Source: Amanita rubescens
Taxonomy: Eukaryota > Basidiomycota > Agaricomycetes > Agaricales > Amanitaceae
Direction of reading: 5' to 3'
Length of the DNA: 36,380 bases
Assembly: GCA_015039365.1 (NCBI GenBank)
Contig: WION01000534.1
Coordinates: 1-36,380 of the forward strand
The number at the start of each line of letters is the position of its first letter. Within the stretch, counting starts at the first letter, position 1. The notes below the pieces were generated by a model that was not told the origin of the DNA, did no database searches, and saw only the letters and a program-made list of their open reading frames with translations. A program made the position numbers and the translations under genes. Positions 31,690-36,380 of this stretch are shown here, piece after piece.

Positions 31690-32222
31690 ACTGTATCAAA
31701 AAAACAAATGATGTTTGGTTTATATTTCATTTCTCCACCTTTGCTTATAAATGAATAACGGGGAACCAAAATAACATGATCTCAATATAAAAAACACAGA
31801 AAGGAAATGGACAGAAGGATTAGGACAAGAATCTGAAAAACGATGATAATTTTGAGTGAAACAAAATCTTTTGTGTCAAAAAATAGAGATCACCTTTCAT
31901 TCCTCAAATACCAAAGAATGATTAGAAGTTGAAAGACTTTGCAGGTCAACTGCAAAATAACACTATCAAATCACCATTCAACAGTATAAAAACTGGTCAC
32001 TCACTTTCATTGTCAGGCAAGCATGTAAAAATATGTATATGAATAGTACCACAGTGTTGCGACTCCAAAATGACTTTAATGGATCTATTTTGAAACATGA
32101 TGGTGTGAGGATGATAGCTGCAAGACAACGGAAGCAAGGTGACCATCTTAAATGGAGAGTTACTGATTATAAAGACAATAGGTCTCAATCATGATGTCCA
32201 ATGACAAAATAGCACCATTGGT
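31690..32222. other. gene-free stretch
   Basis: AT-rich sequence with short frames only; I see no gene, LTR or repeat. It may contain the promoter of the OB-fold-like gene (minus strand) and, on the other strand, that of the unknown gene that follows. Confidence 0.45.
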
Positions 32223-32773
32223 CATCTAACAGAACCATATTTAAGTAAGGTCAACCAGAAAGATCTTGCTAACATGCTCACCAAAAATGCTATCTTCCGT
32301 CACTCGTACAATCCCTTGGGATCCTTTGGCCATGAAGGGGATTCATGTTTTGTTGAAAAATGTGCGCCATTGCTCATTCTACCGGGACATACTAATGACA
32401 ACATGATCAGAGGGAATATCGGGAGTGTGTCTTAGTGACCAACCAATGGACAACGGCACAATTGGTTCCCGTTGCTCTTATTCCATCGTCTCATGGCCTA
32501 AATGATGTTCATCATCTGGATTATGATAAATGGATAGCCATGCCCAAAGAATACCAAACCATGCATTGGACTCTTGTCACCAAATTCATGGACACGCATG
32601 CTTTGGTTTATTACTCACATAAACCATCCATAACTCACGACTCCTCGCATGTTCATACAGAAACTGTTGGTGACATTTTGATTGTCCGTATTAACTACGA
32701 TTCGGATGAAATCAAAAATGCCGACACAGAAGATCTTAACCAAATTCTGGATAATATCAGGAATTGGTTGTAA
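32223..32773 (+). pseudogene. unknown gene remnant
   Basis: Two coding-like frames join with a one-base shift near 32410. The first reads HLTEPYLSKVNQKDLANML through CAPLLILPGHTND. The second (from the AG before 32414) reads TNQWTTAQLVPVALIPSSHG, then DKWIAMPKEYQTMHWTLVT and DILIVRINYDSDEIK, ending at a TAA. A possible intron (GTTGTA...TTTCAG) could add a third exon to about 32900. I do not recognise the family. It lies on the opposite strand beside the Helitron genes, so it may be a captured or neighbouring gene. Confidence 0.35.
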
Positions 32774-32908
32774 CAGAAAGATTCATCATCAAAACTCAAA
32801 TTTTGTGTTTTCAGAAAGTATTGGGTTCGTTTTCCATCACGTACGATTGGTGTCAATGCCGGGAAAAAGGAAAAGTCTTGATTTCTGATTTTGTTTTCAT
32901 CTTCTATG

Positions 32909-33266
32909 GGTTTCTATGTGTTCAATTGTTGTCTCTTGTACTATACATAACATGCTATTCTTCTGCGCAAAAAAGAAAGAAAAAAGGAAGAGCAGTGAAC
33001 GGGACAGGATGCTGGCCTAGTAAAGTTTTTTTGAGACATCAGTTAATAAGCATAGGCCCAAAGCCGAAGGTAATGACGCAAACAGCGGATGAAACCAAGA
33101 CATTCTAGAACCTTTTGGAAAAAGAAATGCAGAAAGATACATCTGAAACATTGATTGGTCGAAGACATAATGAATGCTGAAGCATTTGAGTGGGAACTTC
33201 TAAGACATCGTTTACTAAGCTTGGAAGGAAGTGCGCCGACACTGAAAGCAATGACATACACAATAT
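32909..33266. other. gene-free stretch
   Basis: Short frames only. A purine-rich run (AAAAAAGAAAGAAAAAAGG) is near 32968. Nothing else is recognised. Confidence 0.4.
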
Positions 33267-33497
33267 GACTAGTGCAGTCTGGTTCTACCAAGGCAGAACA
33301 TAGTCATCGCCGAACTTGAGTACAATGTTGTGATTTGATGGGAGAAAGAGAACGAAGAAGCACAAAAGATACATGCATGAGACAAAGAGACACAATTCTA
33401 GACATCATGATCACTTCAACAGAATCGAAGAACCACGACTTAACGACTAGTACGGCCTGGTTCTACCAAGGCAGGACATAATCAGCGCCGAACTTGA
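33267..33497. repeat. direct repeat pair, about 53 bp, 178 bp apart
   Basis: A block starting GACTAGT and containing TGGTTCTACCAAGGCAG and GCCGAACTTGA occurs at 33267-33319 and 33445-33497, with about seven differences. The spacer is purine-rich and non-coding. Confidence 0.8.
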
Positions 33498-33687
33498 CCT
33501 GCAGAAAGCTGTCATTGGAAGTATGTGACTCTAAAGAGGGCAAAGAAAACGATGAGAATGCCACATCTCATCCTTAGGGTCGAGGGAAGAAAACATGATG
33601 CTACATGCATATACATGACCATACGAAATCATGACATCTGCTTATAGGGTGAGTGATAAGTAGATGACATCCTAAAATGCCAAAGTA

Positions 33688-34020
33688 GGCTATGTTGTGG
33701 GCATTGAATATGTCATTTTTCAAGATCTGACAGTTACTAAAGGAATACAAGGGGCTGCATGGGTGGATGCGTAAATGAGCACTTGGATGACATTGCCAAA
33801 ATTAGCTAAAGTGATGTCATTTGCTAAAATTAGACTAAAGCAAATCAAACAATGTCATTGATATGTTATATAAGTGCACTAAGCTTATTCTAAGGGGTTT
33901 GAGGCTATGTTGTAGGCAATAGATATGTTAATTTTTGAGATCTGACAGTCATTACATTAATACAAGGGGTTGCATAGGTGGATGCACAAATGGGAGCCCG
34001 GATGACGTTGCTAAAATTAG
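33688..34020. repeat. direct repeat pair, about 120 bp, 215 bp apart
   Basis: A block starting GGCTATGTTGT and ending near AAAATTAG occurs at 33688-33807 and 33903-34020, with many scattered differences (about 80 percent identity by eye). Both contain AGATCTGACAGT and GG.TGCAT.GGTGGATGC. It could be an old tandem duplication or two copies of a small repeat. Confidence 0.75.
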
Positions 34021-34079
34021 TGCAACTTCTAATTTTAGTAGCATCATCTGACTACCCACTGGCCAATCCACCCCTCTAA

Positions 34080-35069
34080 CCCTCCAAACGGTTGCCAAAA
34101 AAGACCGGTTGCAACCAATTTTGCAACCGGTCTTTGACATCTGGCCCAAATCCTCAGACCAAAACCATTTTGAGGCTGTAGGTGGCAAAACTGGCAACTG
34201 CGGTTTGGTTGCAACCAATACTGGTAGTCTTTCTAAGTTAGGTCGCATGACTGGTCATGACCGGTCACACGACCGACCATGACTGCAGTCGTGGCACGAC
34301 TGCAGTTGCGGTCGCGGTCATACAAAATTGGTCTATCTCCACAACCGGTCGTAACCGATCATTTCAGGGTCCAGATGACTTTGATACATCCACCCCACCA
34401 AATGCCTGTAGCCCTTAGAATATAGTGTAATAACCCTTAGAATAATTGTAATAACCCTATCATTGGGACATAAAGATACTCTGCCCATCCCAATGGTGTG
34501 ATGGGCGGAGTATTTTAGTATTCTTTTGAAGATTGGGACAGTGACATATTGGGATAATCCACAATAAAGGTGGAAAAATACTCTGCCCATCACACCATTG
34601 GGATGGGCGGAGTATTTTCCCATTTTTTGAATATTGGGATGGTGACATATCAGGATAATCTACAATAAAAATAGAAAAATACTCTGCCCATCACACCATT
34701 GGGATGGGCGGAGTATTTTCCTATTTTTTTGAATATTGGGATGGTGACATATCAGGATAATCTACAATAAAAGTAGAAAATACTCCACTGATCACAGCAT
34801 CAGGATTAGCGGAAGTGACACATCATAACCAGTCATGACCAGTCATGACTGGTCGCACGACCACTAACCCCCAGCTCACGACCGAATATGACTGGTCATG
34901 TCGGTCACAGTCACGGTTGTGGCAAATTAAAGAAATTCTGCGACCAGTTCAGTCACGGTCGTGGCCATTAGGGCTGCACGACTTAACTTAACCTAACTTG
35001 GAAAGACTAGATACCGGTCCGGTCTGGTTACTGGTTTTTTGCCGGTCCTTTAACCGGACTTTAAAACAC
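34080..35069. mobile_element. M4, right end of a TA-flanked TIR element
   Basis: It ends ...CCGGACTTTAAAACAC followed by TA, the right terminus of the M family. The sequence up to about 34370 and again from 34820 is made of GACCGGTCATGACTGG-type palindromes. The middle is an array of hairpin repeats. No left TIR is found near its left side, so it is a partial element, possibly the other half of M3. Confidence 0.7.
34472..34815 (+). repeat. hairpin repeat array, four units of about 101 bp
   Basis: The CTC words of the left arm start at 34479, 34581, 34682 and 34783. Units 1-3 contain a 44-45-nt near-perfect palindrome with left arm ATACTCTGCCCATC and right arm GATGGGCGGAGTAT; the fourth is diverged. 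The spacers share GGGATGGTGACATAT.GGATAATC. The same unit occurs inverted in M1 at 13880-14020. Confidence 0.88.
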
Positions 35070-35217
35070 TATCTATGCTCCCCCGGACATCCTCCCAGGC
35101 TACTGATAACACCAGGTGTCTTTCATTGACACCAACTTATATTCCCAGCAATGTCTCGCACATCACTCACTCCCTCGCGGCTCTCGCGAGGCCTCGTTTT
35201 ACCCTGCTGTTTCCCAC

Positions 35218-36270
35218 ATGGTAGGCTCTCCTAATGACTCAAGTACCTCGTGTACTCCATTTGCACCATCACCATCAACACCTGACACACCTCGCCCTGA
35301 ATCGGGCTGTCTTGCCATCCCACCAGTCGTCCCACCAACGCCAGCCATAGACCCTGAACCGCCGCCTGAACCGCTGCCACCTGAAGGGGATGAGTTTTCT
35401 CTCCCTGTTACCATTATACGTGTGGACTCTGTCAACGTGGGGCACTTTGATGTCCCCAACTGCAACCACGCACTCCTCCACCTCGCCCTCACTGAACTCT
35501 CTGTGACCACTGATGTTCTGGTCACCCTCGACACCCCATATCGTCAACACCCCACCGATGATAAGCACGGCAACACCCGCTACGTCACGATTTCACATCC
35601 TGACTGGAAGAGGGTAGCCCCGCTGATATTACTAGCAGTCCAATCTAGGACTGCCATTTGGATCAACAAGCGGCTCGCCACCACTCACAACGTCAAGGTC
35701 TCCCCTGAGATCCCTGACATTAATGAAATCAAAGTCGTTTTGACAACTAAGGAATCAAACGCCTGCCCTTGCTGCAGGACCAGTCACTTCCAGGTCCCCA
35801 TTGACCTCATGTATCTGAGCGATGCTCATGGAAATACCATCGAGGCCAAGTATGAAATACACACAGCCTCTAAATGCTCACACTGTGGTAACCCCACTCC
35901 ATCTACACCATCAATGACACTCCCTGTCGACTCAAGCGAAATCAGTGCCTTTGGGCCTGTTAACGAAAACCACATGGCCTTTGAGCCGTCTACAGAACCA
36001 CCAGCACTTGCTTCTACGCAAGCGCCACCCATAACACCAACAACACCGTCGGCAGCACTACCTGTTGACTCGAATGAAATCAGTGCCTTCAGGCCTGTCA
36101 GAAATACATCGCCAGACGTCCCCTACCTGGAGTGTCTGCATCAATGCTGGCGTGCACTACGTGTACACTGGCGGCCATCCACTTTTGGCGAGTCCATCGC
36201 CGACATACTAACTAACACCCCGGGTGCCGCTTACCTTGCCTGGTCATTCGGGGGCGTTCCCTGGGACTAG
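35218..36270 (+). CDS. uncharacterised protein, C terminus cut by M5 insertion
   Basis: A frame of about 350 codons runs from the first in-frame ATG (35218; the frame is open from at least 35116) to a TAG at 36268-36270. It is Pro-rich at first, then more ordered (RYVTISHPDWKRVAPLILL, TRTAIW-like). CPCC and CSHC about 40 residues apart could bind a zinc ion. A 19-residue repeat (TPS..LPVDS.EISAF.PV) occurs twice between 35905 and 36099. I do not recognise the family. The TA of the stop is the M5 target, and the G is the first base of its TIR, so the original protein probably was longer. A 5' exon ending near 35150 is possible. No internal stop is present, unlike the neighbouring genes. Confidence 0.5.
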   Translation: MVGSPNDSSTSCTPFAPSPSTPDTPRPESGCLAIPPVVPPTPAIDPEPPPEPLPPEGDEFSLPVTIIRVDSVNVGHFDVPNCNHALLHLALTELSVTTDVLVTLDTPYRQHPTDDKHGNTRYVTISHPDWKRVAPLILLAVQSRTAIWINKRLATTHNVKVSPEIPDINEIKVVLTTKESNACPCCRTSHFQVPIDLMYLSDAHGNTIEAKYEIHTASKCSHCGNPTPSTPSMTLPVDSSEISAFGPVNENHMAFEPSTEPPALASTQAPPITPTTPSAALPVDSNEISAFRPVRNTSPDVPYLECLHQCWRALRVHWRPSTFGESIADILTNTPGAAYLAWSFGGVPWD

Positions 36271-36380
36271 TGTGTAAAAGTCCAGTCCGGTCTGGTCTTT
36301 TGCACTATTTTTGGTGCAACTGGACCTGGACCGGTCTTTTTATTTTTTCCATTTTGGGCAACCGGACCAAAACCAGTATG
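36270..36380. mobile_element. M5, left end of a TA-flanked TIR element
   Basis: TA (36268-36269) is followed by GTGTGTAAAAGTCCAGTCCGG, then TTTTTGGTGCAACTGGACC. It is the closest match to M3. The element runs out of the window. Confidence 0.8.

Larger units (their letters stand above)
26060..31690 (-). mobile_element. Helitron (Rep-helicase and OB-fold-like gene)
   Basis: The minus strand carries a single long Rep-helicase gene and a second gene upstream of it. The HUH motif, the two-Tyr motif and the helicase motifs identify a Helitron. The 3' side has a small hairpin (26100-26116), as is usual near Helitron 3' ends, but a CTRR terminus is not seen. The 5' terminus is not determined either, so the limits are approximate and the element could extend to about 34.08 kb. 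Multiple TGA codons make it inactive. Confidence 0.8.

Noticed and set aside
34472..34815. CRISPR array
   Set aside because: The repeat unit is about 101 bp with nearly identical spacers and a eukaryotic transposon setting; no cas genes.
1..36380. tRNA or rRNA genes
   Set aside because: I looked for T-loop (GGTTCGA) and A-box patterns and found none in a convincing cloverleaf context. A tRNAscan run would settle it.

Overview
The window looks like a transposon graveyard from a basidiomycete fungus, probably an Agaricomycete. I infer this from spliceosomal introns of about 46-68 nt, from a Helitron carrying an OB-fold-like companion gene, and from Ty3/Gypsy and Ty1/Copia elements of a fungal type. 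I found no tRNA, rRNA or CRISPR array and no gene that I can identify as a housekeeping gene. Almost every gene is broken.

Layout from left to right. Positions 1-2019 hold a possible solo LTR, gene-free DNA and a small LTR fragment (1792-1900). Positions 2020-12543 are a Ty3/Gypsy element on the minus strand with two 486/487-bp LTRs, Gag, protease, reverse transcriptase, RNase H and integrase. A 2.48-kb non-autonomous TIR element (D1, 6080-8560) interrupts it and has an 11-bp target duplication. Between the integrase end and the 3' LTR the Gypsy element carries a three-exon gene on the opposite strand, with a Cys-rich motif and a predicted coiled coil (2616-3806). Positions 12544-14683 hold the 5' part of a probable DNA-transposase gene. 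It is cut by a second D-type end (13127), which is followed by a TA-flanked TIR element (M1, 13569-14681).

Positions 14684-22032 hold a frameshifted Ty1/Copia element on the plus strand. It has a recognisable 3' LTR but no matching 5' LTR, and an unusual reading frame with a predicted membrane helix ends directly before gag. Positions 22057-23195 are the end of another LTR element (B): a zinc-knuckle ORF, a polypurine tract and a 398-bp LTR. Positions 23196-25883 are repeats and gene-free DNA. Positions 26.06-31.7 kb are a Helitron on the minus strand, with a Rep-helicase gene containing four introns and a separate OB-fold-like gene. Positions 31.7-34.1 kb hold an unknown plus-strand gene remnant and direct repeats. 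Positions 34.1-35.07 kb are the right end of a second TA-flanked TIR element with an array of hairpin repeats. Positions 35218-36270 are an intact unknown ORF whose stop codon is formed by the insertion junction of another such element (M5).

Two themes connect the window. First, decay is dominated by CpG to TpG change. All 20 in-frame stops that I could place in five genes or elements are TGA, and 9 of 10 substitutions between the two Gypsy LTRs fall in CpG. Second, the TA-flanked elements (M family) share subterminal CCGGT-rich palindromes. Two of them carry the same 101-bp repeat, with a 44-45-nt hairpin in each unit, in opposite orientation.
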